This document shows positions 18,515 to 27,219 of a stretch of DNA of 64,000 nucleotides, one piece after another. Where the stretch lies: positions 186,001-250,000 of the forward strand of contig NZ_SBHZ01000001.1 of NCBI RefSeq assembly GCF_004521985.1, read 5' to 3'. Within the stretch, counting starts at the first letter, position 1. Each line of letters opens with the position of its first letter. This stretch comes from Ectopseudomonas khazarica (GTDB lineage: Bacteria > Pseudomonadota > Gammaproteobacteria > Pseudomonadales > Pseudomonadaceae). A program made the position numbers and the translations under genes. The notes beneath the pieces were generated by a model. The model was not told the DNA's origin, did no database searches, and saw only the letters and a list, made by a program, of their open reading frames with translations.

Positions 18515-19264
18515 TCAGAAGGGGCCGTCGCCTTCGGTGCGACGCGCCTCGCGCTGCAACTGATAGACGAAGCGCTCGACCTGACGTTGCTCCAGGCCGC
18601 TCATGCGGTAGAAGCGCGTGCCGACGAAAGTCATGTCGAGCTTTTCGTCGTACTGCACATGGCGCAGTTCCACTGCGCAGGTCATCGAGCCGAACGGCAG
18701 CTGCGCGGTCAGGCGCTCATGCACCTGGCCATTGCTCAGTTGCTCGCTCAGGTTACCTGCGAAACGCAGCTTGCAGCCTGTAGCGGAGATGTCCAGCAGG
18801 TGGCCGGGCAACGCATCGCGCAGCTTGTCGCCGGTCAGCACGATCTTGACCTGGTCGCTCTGCTTCAGCTGGGCGCGGAAAGCGCTGCGGCGCTGGTGAT
18901 AGATGACTTCCAGCGGCAGCGGTGCCCAGTAGCACGGCGCACCTTCGAGTTCGCCCAGCTGCACGTCATGCTCGCAGCTCCAGGCTACGCGCACGCCATC
19001 GCGAAAGGCTTCGACGTTGAAGGATTCGCCCTGCTTGAGGAAGCGCTCGCCGTCGGTCGGGATGATTTCGTCCAGGGCCACGCGCGCGCGGTCGCGGTCG
19101 ACCTCGACGAGATAGCTCTGGAAACGCTGGCCACGTCCTTTGAACTGGATGACCAGAGGATCATGGTTCTGCTGCAATTGACGTAAGGTGGCAATGATCT
19201 CTGCGGATGTCTTGAGCACCTTGGGCGGCTGGGGGCCGCTCTCGTCGTGGAACGCACTGGACAC
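18515..19264 (-). CDS. flgZ: c-di-GMP-responsive flagellar brake protein (YcgR/FlgZ, PilZ)
   Basis: A 249-residue two-domain protein: an N-terminal YcgR domain (about 20-120) and a C-terminal PilZ domain (about 122-240) with the c-di-GMP ligands HQRRSAFR and DISATGCKL. When loaded with c-di-GMP such proteins act on the flagellar motor to slow swimming. It begins with GTG at 19264, with a GGAGAG site nine bases before it. It lies last in the flgM-flgN-flgZ run, the arrangement known for pseudomonad FlgZ, and is probably expressed from the sigma28 promoter before flgM. Confidence 0.92.
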   Translation of the reverse strand: MSSAFHDESGPQPPKVLKTSAEIIATLRQLQQNHDPLVIQFKGRGQRFQSYLVEVDRDRARVALDEIIPTDGERFLKQGESFNVEAFRDGVRVAWSCEHDVQLGELEGAPCYWAPLPLEVIYHQRRSAFRAQLKQSDQVKIVLTGDKLRDALPGHLLDISATGCKLRFAGNLSEQLSNGQVHERLTAQLPFGSMTCAVELRHVQYDEKLDMTFVGTRFYRMSGLEQRQVERFVYQLQREARRTEGDGPF

Positions 19265-19358
19265 AGTTCGGAACTCTCCGAGTCATGGACTACAACGGCA
19301 CTAGCATGCTGGCGAAGTGCCTGCATGTCCCTGTGCTTTTATTGTTGGCGTGATTCGC

Positions 19359-19826
19359 TCAAGCCTGGCTGAGCGGTCTCTGCTGCGCGATTTTAGCGGC
19401 ACTGCCTCGGCTGTCATAGAGCCCGGGCGTTTCCCCGCCACGCAGAATGCCGAGGATGTTGCCGACCGACGCCTGGTTGGCGCGGATCAGTCGGCCGTTG
19501 CGCGTGTTGCCATCCTGGCAGCGTTGCAGCAGCTTGGACAGCTCTTCGCTGCGCGCCAGCAACTGATCACCAACGGCGGACTGGGCGGCCAGCGTGGCGA
19601 GCCCCTGGCGGTCCGCGCTCAGGTTGGCGCTCTGCAGCAGGCGACTGCGCTCGTTGCCGTGCTGCTGGAGGAGTGCGAGAAGCGGTTGCTTGTCACCGAG
19701 CAGGCGGTCGAGGCGGGTGAGATCGCGGTCGGTCAGGGCCTGGAATTCGTTATCGATCAGCTCAAGCAACTGCTCGGCCGTGCCGATATCGTGGGAGAAC
19801 AGGTCTAGCAGGGCGGTGTCTTGCAT
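19359..19826 (-). CDS. flgN: flagellar export chaperone FlgN
   Basis: A 155-residue, largely helical protein of the FlgN family, the cytoplasmic chaperone for the hook-filament junction proteins FlgK and FlgL, which are encoded at 31.3-35.1 kb. Heptad-like leucine spacing runs through the first 100 residues. It follows flgM by 50 bp, with a small hairpin between them that may tune relative expression. Identity rests on family resemblance and on the conserved flgA-flgM-flgN order. Confidence 0.88.
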   Translation of the reverse strand: MQDTALLDLFSHDIGTAEQLLELIDNEFQALTDRDLTRLDRLLGDKQPLLALLQQHGNERSRLLQSANLSADRQGLATLAAQSAVGDQLLARSEELSKLLQRCQDGNTRNGRLIRANQASVGNILGILRGGETPGLYDSRGSAAKIAQQRPLSQA

Positions 19827-19876
19827 GGCGGGCTCTTGGGGGTCGGGCGTCCAACACCCCCAGCGCAGCCCTGGGA

Positions 19877-20212
19877 CTAGCGCTGGGATTCGAAGTCGAG
19901 CAGTTTCTGGGCGACGCGTTTGCTGTCGACCTGATAGCTGCCGTCAGCGATGGCCTGTTTCAGCTGGGCCACGCGCTCCTTGTTGACGATGGGCTGATCG
20001 CGCAGCTTCTCGCCGATTGCTTGCAGCTGCTGAGCCTCGCGACTCAGTTGCACGGGTTCGCCGCTCTTGGCGTCGGTTTGTCCATCGCTACCGGTGACAG
20101 GCGCTTTGCTCGGCTGTGCCGATTCACTGCGATTGCCAGCCTGAGTCGCGCCGGTACGTCCCGTGGTAGCGGACGTATTGGCATTATTCAGCCGGTTGAA
20201 ATCGATGACCAT
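19877..20212 (-). CDS. flgM: anti-sigma28 factor FlgM
   Basis: A 111-residue protein that binds FliA (sigma28) and is exported when the hook is complete, releasing late-gene transcription. The N-terminus is low-complexity and disordered-looking; the conserved sigma-binding C-terminus has [11 protein letters not shown] and the closing [14 protein letters not shown]. The start is ATG at 20212 ([10 protein letters not shown]), as in other pseudomonads; the frame is open further upstream without conserved residues. A near-perfect sigma28 promoter lies at 20253-20279. Confidence 0.93.
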   Translation of the reverse strand: MVIDFNRLNNANTSATTGRTGATQAGNRSESAQPSKAPVTGSDGQTDAKSGEPVQLSREAQQLQAIGEKLRDQPIVNKERVAQLKQAIADGSYQVDSKRVAQKLLDFESQR

Positions 20213-20252
20213 GATGCAGAACCTCGGACGATATGGTGGACGCTTGCCATGC

Positions 20253-20279
20253 TTTTCGGCCACTGCCGAGAAAACTTTA
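20253..20279 (-). promoter_or_regulatory. sigma28 (FliA) promoter of flgMN(Z)
   Basis: On the minus strand TAAAGTTT is followed after 11 bp by GCCGAAAA, matching TAAAGTTT-N11-GCCGATAA at all but one position. It sits about 40 bp before the flgM start, giving the expected FliA-FlgM feedback. Confidence 0.88.
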
Positions 20280-20347
20280 GGACTAATTTCATCGCGTCGT
20301 CGAACAGTGTAGGGAATCGCCTGACCTTTACGCTACAAGAAACGTGC

Positions 20348-21106
20348 CTACATGGCGACCTCGACCTGGCCCGGACCCACGACCCGGGCCCGGATGACCC
20401 GCTGCGAGCGCAGGTTGCGGATGTTGATCTGTTCGCCAGGAGCCCCGTCCGTCAGGGCTTCGCCGGGCATGCGCACGCTGAAATTGGCGCCGACGGCGTT
20501 GATTACGACCTGGTCGCCGCGACGAATCACTTCCGCCGCCTCCAGGTGGCTGGGCGCAATGACCTGATTGGCATTGAGCTGGCGCGTCAATTTCTTGCCG
20601 ACTACCTGCGCCGGGTCCGTCAGGTAGCCCTGCGAAAGCTGGCCGATATCGCGCTCGGCCATGCTCAGGTCGGAAGCCTTGACTATGCTTAGGCGCTTGA
20701 GGGGGCGGGTGAGTACGGCGACATGGCGGTACAGGCGCACTTCGGCGGGAACGAACACGGTCCAGGGAGCGCTGCCGTCGCAGCGCACACGGGTGGTGAC
20801 CCGGCCCAGGGGCTGTGCCGGGCTCTCGAGCGTGGTCGTCAGCGGGACGTCGCACAGTGCCAGGCGCAGGCGAGGATCGAGGCGATTCACACGAATCTCA
20901 TGGCGGCCGTGGATTTCGCTACGCTGTAGATAATTGGTGACCGCTTCCTCAAGAAAGGTCTCGGTGGCGCCGATAAGTTGTTCAGCACTGGTAAAGCTGG
21001 CCGCCGCCGTAGCGCTATAGCCGAGGATCGGCAAAGCGAGTACAACAGGCAAAAGAGTAAGGCACTTTGCCAGTAGCTGACGGAATGATGACGTTGTCTG
21101 CTTCAT
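20348..21106 (-). CDS. flgA: flagellar P-ring assembly chaperone FlgA
   Basis: A 252-residue periplasmic protein with a signal peptide (basic start, hydrophobic helix, cleavage near TAAAS) and the C-terminal SAF/FlgA beta-clip domain (about 125-250, with RRGDQVVINAVGANFSVRMPG split across two strands). It helps FlgI assemble into the P ring. ATG at 21106 is taken as start; the frame is open two codons further to a TTG. It is divergent from cheV. A sigma54-like sequence just upstream is discussed among the rejected items. Confidence 0.92.
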   Translation of the reverse strand: MKQTTSSFRQLLAKCLTLLPVVLALPILGYSATAAASFTSAEQLIGATETFLEEAVTNYLQRSEIHGRHEIRVNRLDPRLRLALCDVPLTTTLESPAQPLGRVTTRVRCDGSAPWTVFVPAEVRLYRHVAVLTRPLKRLSIVKASDLSMAERDIGQLSQGYLTDPAQVVGKKLTRQLNANQVIAPSHLEAAEVIRRGDQVVINAVGANFSVRMPGEALTDGAPGEQINIRNLRSQRVIRARVVGPGQVEVAM

Positions 21107-21183
21107 GAGCAATGCAAAGCAAGCCCCGTGCCGCCTGCTAGGCTCAACGGGGAGAGCGTTACTAGACGAGAAGGAGTCCGGGC

Positions 21184-22116
21184 ATGGCCGGGTTGATGGA
21201 TTCGGTTAACCAGCGAACTCAGTTGGTGGGACAGAACCGCTTGGAGTTGTTGCTTTTTCGCCTGGAAGGCCCGCAGCTATACGGTATCAACGTATTCAAG
21301 GTGAAAGAGGTCCTGCAGTGTCCGAACCTCACCATCATGCCCAAGTCCAGCCCGGTGGTGCGCGGGGTGGCCAACATTCGTGGCGGCACCATCCCGATTC
21401 TCGATCTGTCGATCGCCACCGGCCGGGCGCCGCTGAGTGATCTGAAAACCAGTTTCGTGATCATCACCGAGTACAACACCAAGGTTCAGGGCTTTCTGGT
21501 GCGTTCGGTCGAGCGCATCGTCAACATGAACTGGGAAGAGATCCATCCACCACCCAAGGGCACTGGCCGCGATCATTACCTGACGGCGGTCACGCGGATG
21601 GATCAGCAACTGGTGGAGATCATCGACGTCGAGAAGATCCTCGCCGAGGTCGCGCCCACGTCGGAAGCGATTTCCGCGGGCGTCATCGACGAACAGGTGC
21701 AGAGCCAGGCGGTGACCAAGCACGTCCTGATCGTCGATGACTCCTCCGTGGCGCGCAAGCAGGTTTCCCGCTGCCTGCAGACCGTGGGTGTCGAGGTCAC
21801 CGCGCTGAACGATGGCCGTGAGGCACTCGACTACCTCAAGAAAATGGTGGACGAAGGCCGCAATCCCGATAAGGAACTGCTGATGCTGATTTCCGATATC
21901 GAGATGCCGGAAATGGACGGCTATACACTGACCACGGAGATTCGCAGCGACCCGCGCATGCAGAAGTTGCATATCCTCCTGCATACTTCGCTCTCGGGCG
22001 TGTTCAATCAGGCAATGGTGAAGAAGGTCGGCGCTGACGATTTCCTCGCCAAGTTCAAGCCGGATGATCTGGCGGCGCGCGTGGTCGATCGCATTCGTGT
22101 GTCGGATGAGGGCTAA
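21184..22116 (+). CDS. cheV: chemotaxis coupling protein CheV
   Basis: A 310-residue fusion of a CheW-like coupling domain (about 15-160) and a response-regulator receiver (about 180-305), with the acidic pocket VDDSS and the phospho-acceptor region ISDIEMPEMDG. It couples chemoreceptors to the histidine kinase CheA and can damp signalling when phosphorylated. An AAGGAG site precedes the ATG. It lies 44 bp before cheR, the cheV-cheR pair standard at this position in pseudomonads. Confidence 0.94.
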   Translation: MAGLMDSVNQRTQLVGQNRLELLLFRLEGPQLYGINVFKVKEVLQCPNLTIMPKSSPVVRGVANIRGGTIPILDLSIATGRAPLSDLKTSFVIITEYNTKVQGFLVRSVERIVNMNWEEIHPPPKGTGRDHYLTAVTRMDQQLVEIIDVEKILAEVAPTSEAISAGVIDEQVQSQAVTKHVLIVDDSSVARKQVSRCLQTVGVEVTALNDGREALDYLKKMVDEGRNPDKELLMLISDIEMPEMDGYTLTTEIRSDPRMQKLHILLHTSLSGVFNQAMVKKVGADDFLAKFKPDDLAARVVDRIRVSDEG

Positions 22117-22160
22117 GAGAACGTCTCTTGGCAAACATTATGGTTGGTGAGGCTGCATTA

Positions 22161-22988
22161 GTGTCTTCGGGTAATTTGGATTTCGAGCAGTTCCGGACTT
22201 TCCTGGAAAAGGCCTGCGGTATCCTGCTTGGCAGCAACAAGCAGTACCTGGTCTCCAGCCGTCTGAACAAGCTGATGGAACAGAACGGCATCAAGACCCT
22301 GGGTGAACTGGTGCAGCGCATGCAGAGCCAGCCCCGGGGCGGATTGCGTGAGCAGGTGGTCGATGCCATGACCACCAACGAGACCCTGTGGTTTCGTGAC
22401 ACCTATCCGTTCGAGGTGCTCAAGAGCCGGGTACTGCCTGAGCTGATCAAGGCCTACCCGTCGCAGCGGCTGCGCATCTGGTCGGCGGCCTGTTCGTCCG
22501 GCCAGGAGCCGTATTCGCTGTCGATGTCCATCGACGAGTTCGAGCGGACCAACCTGGGGCAACTCAAGGCCGGTGTGCAGATCGTGGCCACGGACCTGTC
22601 CCCGTCGATGCTGAGCAACTGCAAGTCCGGCGAGTACGACAGTCTGGCCATGGGCCGGGGGTTGTCGCAGGAACGCCTGCAGCGCTTCTTCGACCCCAGG
22701 GGACCTGGGCGCTGGCAGGTCAAGGCGCCGATCAAGAACCGGGTCGAGTTCCGTCCGCTCAACCTGCTGGACAGCTACGCCGCGCTGGGCAAGTTCGACA
22801 TCGTGTTCTGCCGCAACGTGCTGATCTACTTCTCGGCGGAGGTGAAGAAGGACATCCTCACGCGCATCCATGCGACCCTGAAGCCCGGTGGCTACCTGTT
22901 TCTCGGGGCGTCCGAGGCGCTCAACGGCCTGCCGGACAAGTACCAGATGGTGCAGTGCAGCCCGGGGATCATCTACAAGGCCAAGTAG
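22161..22988 (+). CDS. cheR: chemotaxis protein methyltransferase CheR
   Basis: A 275-residue S-adenosylmethionine methyltransferase that methylates glutamates of chemoreceptors. The N-terminal helical domain (about 1-75) is followed by the methyltransferase domain with IWSAACSSGQEPYS (SAM site) and FCRNVLIYF. GTG at 22161 is chosen: a GGTGAGG ribosome site lies 9-10 bases before it and the product then begins like other CheR proteins (SSGNLDFEQF). Upstream in-frame TTG (22128) and ATG (22140) lack a ribosome site. Confidence 0.92.
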   Translation: MSSGNLDFEQFRTFLEKACGILLGSNKQYLVSSRLNKLMEQNGIKTLGELVQRMQSQPRGGLREQVVDAMTTNETLWFRDTYPFEVLKSRVLPELIKAYPSQRLRIWSAACSSGQEPYSLSMSIDEFERTNLGQLKAGVQIVATDLSPSMLSNCKSGEYDSLAMGRGLSQERLQRFFDPRGPGRWQVKAPIKNRVEFRPLNLLDSYAALGKFDIVFCRNVLIYFSAEVKKDILTRIHATLKPGGYLFLGASEALNGLPDKYQMVQCSPGIIYKAK

Positions 22989-23013
22989 CCGCGACGCCGG
23001 TCGGGTATGTCAG

Positions 23014-23045
23014 CAACGGGAGGCCATGTGCCTCCCGTTGGCGTT
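23014..23045 (+). terminator. rho-independent terminator after cheR
   Basis: A perfect 11-bp stem (23014-23024 with 23030-23040) with a 5-nt loop is followed by a GCGTTTTC tail, 25 bp after the cheR stop. It separates chemotaxis transcription from the flgB promoter. Confidence 0.85.
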
Positions 23046-23196
23046 TTCGGCACCCGCGCAGCGGCAATGTGCAGCGGCAACGCATGCCCGCATGGCATTG
23101 CCGCCTGGTTGCCCGTAGGCGGTAAAGCTTTGCCGCTTTGCCGCTTTCGCTTCTCTGGAATTTTTATAACTCATTGATTTGCAAGGGTTAAACAAG

Positions 23197-23213
23197 TTGG
23201 CACAGGCTTTGCT
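23197..23213 (+). promoter_or_regulatory. sigma54 (RpoN) promoter of flgBCDE
   Basis: TTGGCAC, five bases, TTGCT: a full match to the TGGCAC-N5-TTGC sigma54 consensus with GG and GC ten bases apart, 51 bp before flgB. FleR/FleQ-type activation is expected from the known pseudomonad flagellar hierarchy. Confidence 0.9.
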
Positions 23214-23263
23214 GAATAGCTCGCAACGGTAACCAGATCGCCCCAGTGGCAAAGGTTCAGAGC

Positions 23264-23671
23264 ATGAGCATCAATTTCGGCAAGGCACTCGGTATCCACG
23301 AACAGGCGCTCGCGTTCCGCGCTCAGCGCGCCGAGGTGCTGTCCAACAACATCGCCAACGCCGACACGCCGAACTACAAGGCGCGCGATCTGGACTTCGC
23401 CAGCGTCCTCGCCGAGCAGAATGCCAAGCAGCAGCGCGGCAACGTCAGCCTGGCGCGCACCGATGGCCGCCATATCGCAGCTGACGGCGTGGCCACGGGC
23501 GAGGCCGAGCTGCCTTACCGCACGCCGTTCCATGCCTCTCTGGACCAGAACACCGTCGACCTGCAGATCGAGCAATCGAACTACGCGGAAAACTCGGTGC
23601 AGTTTCAGGCCAGCTTCACCTTCCTCAACAGCAAGTTCAAAGGGCTGACCGCGGCCCTGCGCGGCGAATAA
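23264..23671 (+). CDS. flgB: flagellar basal-body rod protein FlgB
   Basis: A 135-residue proximal-rod subunit with the rod-protein signature LSNNIANADTPNYKARD near residues 28-44 and a C-terminal helix ending LNSKFKGL. The start at 23264 (MSINFGKALG) matches the P. aeruginosa protein; a GTG six codons earlier is open but less likely. It is first gene of the flgBCDE operon behind the sigma54 promoter. Confidence 0.94.
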   Translation: MSINFGKALGIHEQALAFRAQRAEVLSNNIANADTPNYKARDLDFASVLAEQNAKQQRGNVSLARTDGRHIAADGVATGEAELPYRTPFHASLDQNTVDLQIEQSNYAENSVQFQASFTFLNSKFKGLTAALRGE

Positions 23672-23682
23672 GGAGCGCGACC

Positions 23683-24126
23683 ATGTCTCTTGCCAGTGTC
23701 TTCAATATCGCCGGAACCGGTATGAGCGCCCAGAGCACTCGCCTGAACACCATTTCCAGCAACATCGCCAACGCCGAGACCGTCTCCTCGAGCATCGATC
23801 AGACCTATCGGGCCCGTCATCCGGTATTCGCCACGGTGTTCCAGCAGGCGCAGGACGGGGATCGCGGCTCGCTGTTCGCCGAGCAGGACGACGCCGGCCG
23901 TGGTGTCCAGGTGCTCGGTGTGATCGAGGACCAGAGCAGCCTGATGCCGCGTTACGAGCCGGACCATCCGATGGCCAACGCCGATGGTTACGTCTACTAC
24001 CCGAACGTCAATGTGGTCGAGGAGATGGCTGACATGATTTCCGCCAGTCGCGCCTTCCAGACCAACGTGGAAATGATGAATACCGCCAAGCAGATGCTGC
24101 AGCGTGTGCTGACCCTCGGTCAGTAA
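23683..24126 (+). CDS. flgC: flagellar basal-body rod protein FlgC
   Basis: A 147-residue proximal-rod subunit. The N-terminal rod motif TISSNIANAETVSS (about 23-36) and the C-terminal NVNVVEEMADMISASR helix define the FlgC family. It follows flgB by 11 bp with a GGAG ribosome site and is in the same operon. Length is normal for the family. Confidence 0.94.
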   Translation: MSLASVFNIAGTGMSAQSTRLNTISSNIANAETVSSSIDQTYRARHPVFATVFQQAQDGDRGSLFAEQDDAGRGVQVLGVIEDQSSLMPRYEPDHPMANADGYVYYPNVNVVEEMADMISASRAFQTNVEMMNTAKQMLQRVLTLGQ

Positions 24127-24147
24127 CGTATTTGAAGGGGACTAGGG

Positions 24148-24813
24148 ATGAGCACAGTAAGCGGCACGAGTTCGGTACTCGACCAGTATCAGATCAAGCA
24201 GGACACCACGCAGAACAAGGAGCTCGGCAAGAACGAGTTCCTCAACCTGCTGGTGGCCCAGTTGAACAACCAGAACCCGCTGGAGCCGCAGGGCAACGGC
24301 GAATTCATCGCCCAGCTGGCACAGTTCAGTCAGGTGGAGGGTATCGAGAAGCTCAACACCAGCATGGAGTCGCTGCTCTCCGGCTACCAGTCGTCGCAGG
24401 CGCTGCAGGCCTCCTCGCTGGTCGGACGCAAGGTGATCATCCCCAGCGAGAAAGCCGTCGTCGATACCAGTGAGAGCTTCAAGGCGACCGCCGTTCTGCC
24501 GGTCAGCAGCAGCAACGTCTACGTCAACGTCTACGACAACGCCGGTTCGCTGGTGTCACGCGTCAACCTCGGCGAGCAGGCTGCCGGCAACGTCAGCTTC
24601 ATCTGGGACGGCAAGGATTCCAACGGCAACCTGATGCCGCCAGGGACCTACAAGTTCGAGGCGCAGGCCACGTATGGCTCGGAAACCAAGGGGCTGTACA
24701 CCATGTTGCCGGCCAACGTCGACAGCGTGACGCTGGGTGGCGGCGAGCTGATGCTCAACCTCGCCGGTCTCGGCAGTGTTCCGCTTTCGCAAGTGCAGGT
24801 CATCGGCCAGTAA
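24148..24813 (+). CDS. flgD: hook-capping protein FlgD
   Basis: A 221-residue scaffold protein that caps the growing hook. The N-terminal region has FLNLLVAQLNNQNPLEP (about 33-49), the export-and-capping segment of FlgD, followed by Tudor-like and FlgD Ig-like domains with SFIWDGKDSNGN near residue 150. It lies 21 bp after flgC. Confidence 0.93.
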   Translation: MSTVSGTSSVLDQYQIKQDTTQNKELGKNEFLNLLVAQLNNQNPLEPQGNGEFIAQLAQFSQVEGIEKLNTSMESLLSGYQSSQALQASSLVGRKVIIPSEKAVVDTSESFKATAVLPVSSSNVYVNVYDNAGSLVSRVNLGEQAAGNVSFIWDGKDSNGNLMPPGTYKFEAQATYGSETKGLYTMLPANVDSVTLGGGELMLNLAGLGSVPLSQVQVIGQ

Positions 24814-24849
24814 TTATTGCCGCCGGCAGTTCCGGCAAAGGAGTCTTCC

Positions 24850-26220
24850 ATGTCTTTCAATATCGGTCTCAGCGGTCTGCGGGCGGCAACCAGCGACCTC
24901 AATGTCACGGGCAACAACATCGCCAACGCCGGCACCGCGGGTTTCAAGCAGTCTCGCGCCGAGTTCGCCGATCTCTACGCCTCGTCGGTGCTCGGTACCG
25001 GCAAGAACCCGCAGGGCAGTGGTGTGCTGCTGGCCGACGTGGCGCAGCTGTTCAACCAGGGCAACATCAACTACACGCAGAACGCGCTGGACATGGCCAT
25101 CAGCGGCAACGGCTTCTTCGTCACCAGCAACAACGGCGACATCAGCTATACCCGCGCGGGTTACTTCGGTACGGACCGTGACGGCTACATCGTCAACAAC
25201 TTCGGTTATCGCCTGCAGGGTTACGGCGCCGACGAGAACGGCAATATCCTGCCGGTGCGCACCGACCTGCGCGTCAACGCCGGGCAGCAGGAGCCGAAGG
25301 CGACCACCTCGGTCACCCAGACGGTCAACCTGAACTCCAACGCCGTGCGTCCGGTCAATGCCGGGACCATGGCGGCACCGACCTTCGACCCGAGCGATTC
25401 GCAGTCCTTCAACTGGTCGACCTCCACCAACATCTACGACGCCCAGGGCAACGCCCACGTCATGAGCCAGTACTTCGTCAAGAACGAGGCGCCGGCCAAC
25501 AACGGCTGGGTCATGCATGTGCTGATCGACGGCGTGAACCCGCGCGACCCGAGCAGCACCCAGCCCTTCAGCTATGCGGTGAACTACGATGCCGCCGGGC
25601 AGCTGGCGACCCCGGCGCTGACGCCGCTGGCCAGTACGCCGGCGAATCCGGCCCTGGACGCGCCGGCGATTCCGGCAGGCACACCGAACGGCATCTTCGC
25701 CCTGGCCGATACCGACTGGACGCCGGCGGAAGAGGACCCGGCCAACCCGGGCACGATGGTCGCCAACGGGGCCGACAGCGAGGCATTCACCTTCGACATG
25801 CGTGGTTCGACCCAGTACGCCGCGTCGTTCGGGGTCAATGCCGTCAGCCAGGATGGCTATACCACGGGTCAGCTTGCCGGGCTCGAAGTCGACGACACCG
25901 GCGTGATCTTCGCCCGCTACACCAACGGTCAGTCGAAGGTGCAGGGGCAGGTGCTGCTGGCCAACTTCGCCAACGTCCAGGGGCTGACGCCGGTGGGCAA
26001 GACGGCCTGGGTGCAGTCCTTCGAGTCGGGTGAGCCGGTGATCGGTACTCCGCGCAGCAGTACGCTCGGGGCTCTGGAGGCGGGGGCGCTGGAGGATTCC
26101 AACGTCGAGCTGTCGGACCAGTTGGTGAACCTCATCGTGGCGCAGCGCAACTATCAGGCGAACGCCAAGACCATCGAGACCGAGAGCGCCATCACCCAGA
26201 CCATCATCAACCTGCGTTGA
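24850..26220 (+). CDS. flgE: flagellar hook protein FlgE
   Basis: A 456-residue hook subunit. The N-terminal SFNIGLSGLRAA and NNIANAGTAGFKQSR segments and the C-terminal EDSNVELSDQLVNLIVAQR form the conserved coiled-coil ends; the middle is the variable surface domain. ATG at 24850 follows an AAAGGAG site; the open frame continues 11 codons upstream without conservation. A terminator follows the stop, closing the flgBCDE transcript. Confidence 0.94.
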   Translation: MSFNIGLSGLRAATSDLNVTGNNIANAGTAGFKQSRAEFADLYASSVLGTGKNPQGSGVLLADVAQLFNQGNINYTQNALDMAISGNGFFVTSNNGDISYTRAGYFGTDRDGYIVNNFGYRLQGYGADENGNILPVRTDLRVNAGQQEPKATTSVTQTVNLNSNAVRPVNAGTMAAPTFDPSDSQSFNWSTSTNIYDAQGNAHVMSQYFVKNEAPANNGWVMHVLIDGVNPRDPSSTQPFSYAVNYDAAGQLATPALTPLASTPANPALDAPAIPAGTPNGIFALADTDWTPAEEDPANPGTMVANGADSEAFTFDMRGSTQYAASFGVNAVSQDGYTTGQLAGLEVDDTGVIFARYTNGQSKVQGQVLLANFANVQGLTPVGKTAWVQSFESGEPVIGTPRSSTLGALEAGALEDSNVELSDQLVNLIVAQRNYQANAKTIETESAITQTIINLR

Positions 26221-26239
26221 TGGCGCTGACCTGAGATGA

Positions 26240-26266
26240 AGCGGCAAGCCAGGCTTGCCGCTTTGC
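26240..26266 (+). terminator. terminator after flgE
   Basis: A perfect 10-bp stem (26240-26249 with 26253-26262) with a 3-nt loop and a short TT tail lies 20 bp past the flgE stop, ahead of the flgF promoter. Confidence 0.7.
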
Positions 26267-26366
26267 CGTTCCGCAACCGGCAAAACCTCGCCGCCGCATG
26301 TCTTTCGGCGCTTTCTCCTTCTAGATAAGTCCTTTTAAATCAGTGTCTTGTACTTGATTTATCCGT

Positions 26367-26383
26367 TTGGCACGGCGCTTGCT
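26367..26383 (+). promoter_or_regulatory. sigma54 promoter of flgF-L
   Basis: TTGGCAC, five bases, TTGCT again matches the sigma54 consensus, 50 bp before flgF. It very closely resembles the flgB promoter, including spacing to the gene. Confidence 0.9.
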
Positions 26384-26432
26384 GTAAAGCATGCAAAGAG
26401 CCAAGGGCACGTCGCCCACTCGGAGAATTACC

Positions 26433-27173
26433 ATGGACAAGATGCTGTACGTCTCCATGACCGGAGCGCAGAACAACACCCTGGGTCTGCGCGCCCACGC
26501 CAACAACCTGGCCAACGTGTCCACCTCGGGTTTCCGTCGTGATTTCGAGCAGGCGCGTTCGATGCCGCTGTTCGGCGACACCTACCCGGCGCGCGTGTTC
26601 GCGATGAGCGAGCGCCCGGCGACCGATTTCCGCCCGGGTTCGCTGCAAGAGACCGGGCGCGACCTCGATGTCGCCATCGGTGGCAAGGGTTGGGTCGCCG
26701 TGCAGGCCCCGGATGGCAGCGAGGCCTACGTCCGTACCGCCAGTCTGAATATCGATGCCCTCGGTGTGCTGCGCACCGGCAACGGCTTGCCGGTGATGGG
26801 CAATGCCGGGCCGATTGCCGTGCCGCCGGAGCAGAAGGTGGAGATCGGCCAGGACGGCACCATCAGCATTCGTGCCCTTGGCGAAAACCCCAACGTGCTG
26901 GCCGAGGTCGACCGCATCAAGCTGGTCAATCCCGATCCGAAGAGCCTGGAGAAGGGCACCGACGGTCTGATCCGGGTCAAGGGCCAGCCTGAAGCAGAGG
27001 TCGATGCCACGGTGCAGCTCACCTCCGGCTTCCTCGAGGCGAGCAACGTCAATGCCGTCGAAGAGATGACGGCGATCCTGTCCCTGTCCCGTCAGTTCGA
27101 GCTGTCGGTGAAGATGATGCGTACCGCCGAAGACAATGCCTCGGCCATGGCGCGGGTTTTGCAGATTAGCTAA
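26433..27173 (+). CDS. flgF: flagellar basal-body rod protein FlgF
   Basis: A 246-residue rod subunit beginning MDKMLYVSMTGAQNN, with the rod motif ANNLANVSTSGFRRDFEQ (about 25-42) and the closing NAVEEMTAILSLSRQFEL helix. ATG at 26433 has a GGAGA site; the frame is open 14 codons further without conservation. It is the first gene of flgFGHIJKL. Confidence 0.94.
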   Translation: MDKMLYVSMTGAQNNTLGLRAHANNLANVSTSGFRRDFEQARSMPLFGDTYPARVFAMSERPATDFRPGSLQETGRDLDVAIGGKGWVAVQAPDGSEAYVRTASLNIDALGVLRTGNGLPVMGNAGPIAVPPEQKVEIGQDGTISIRALGENPNVLAEVDRIKLVNPDPKSLEKGTDGLIRVKGQPEAEVDATVQLTSGFLEASNVNAVEEMTAILSLSRQFELSVKMMRTAEDNASAMARVLQIS

Positions 27174-27219
27174 TTACCAGTACGCGGCGCCGTAAAACCG
27201 GCGTCCGAGGAGAAACGAT

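Noticed and set aside
21118..21134. Sigma54-like GGCAC-N5-TTGC on the minus strand before flgA
   Set aside because: Spacing fits, but transcription would start at or within the flgA start codon, leaving no leader or ribosome site; probably chance.
23110..23160. Repeated TTTGCCGC(T) units upstream of flgB
   Set aside because: Only two short copies, similar to the stem of the flgE terminator; not enough to call a tandem repeat.
24814..26283. 489-codon minus-strand frame opposite flgE, and similar long minus-strand frames opposite fliF (60599-62563) and fliG (62397-63860)
   Set aside because: All lie antisense to well-supported flagellar genes and show the low-complexity composition of shadow frames.
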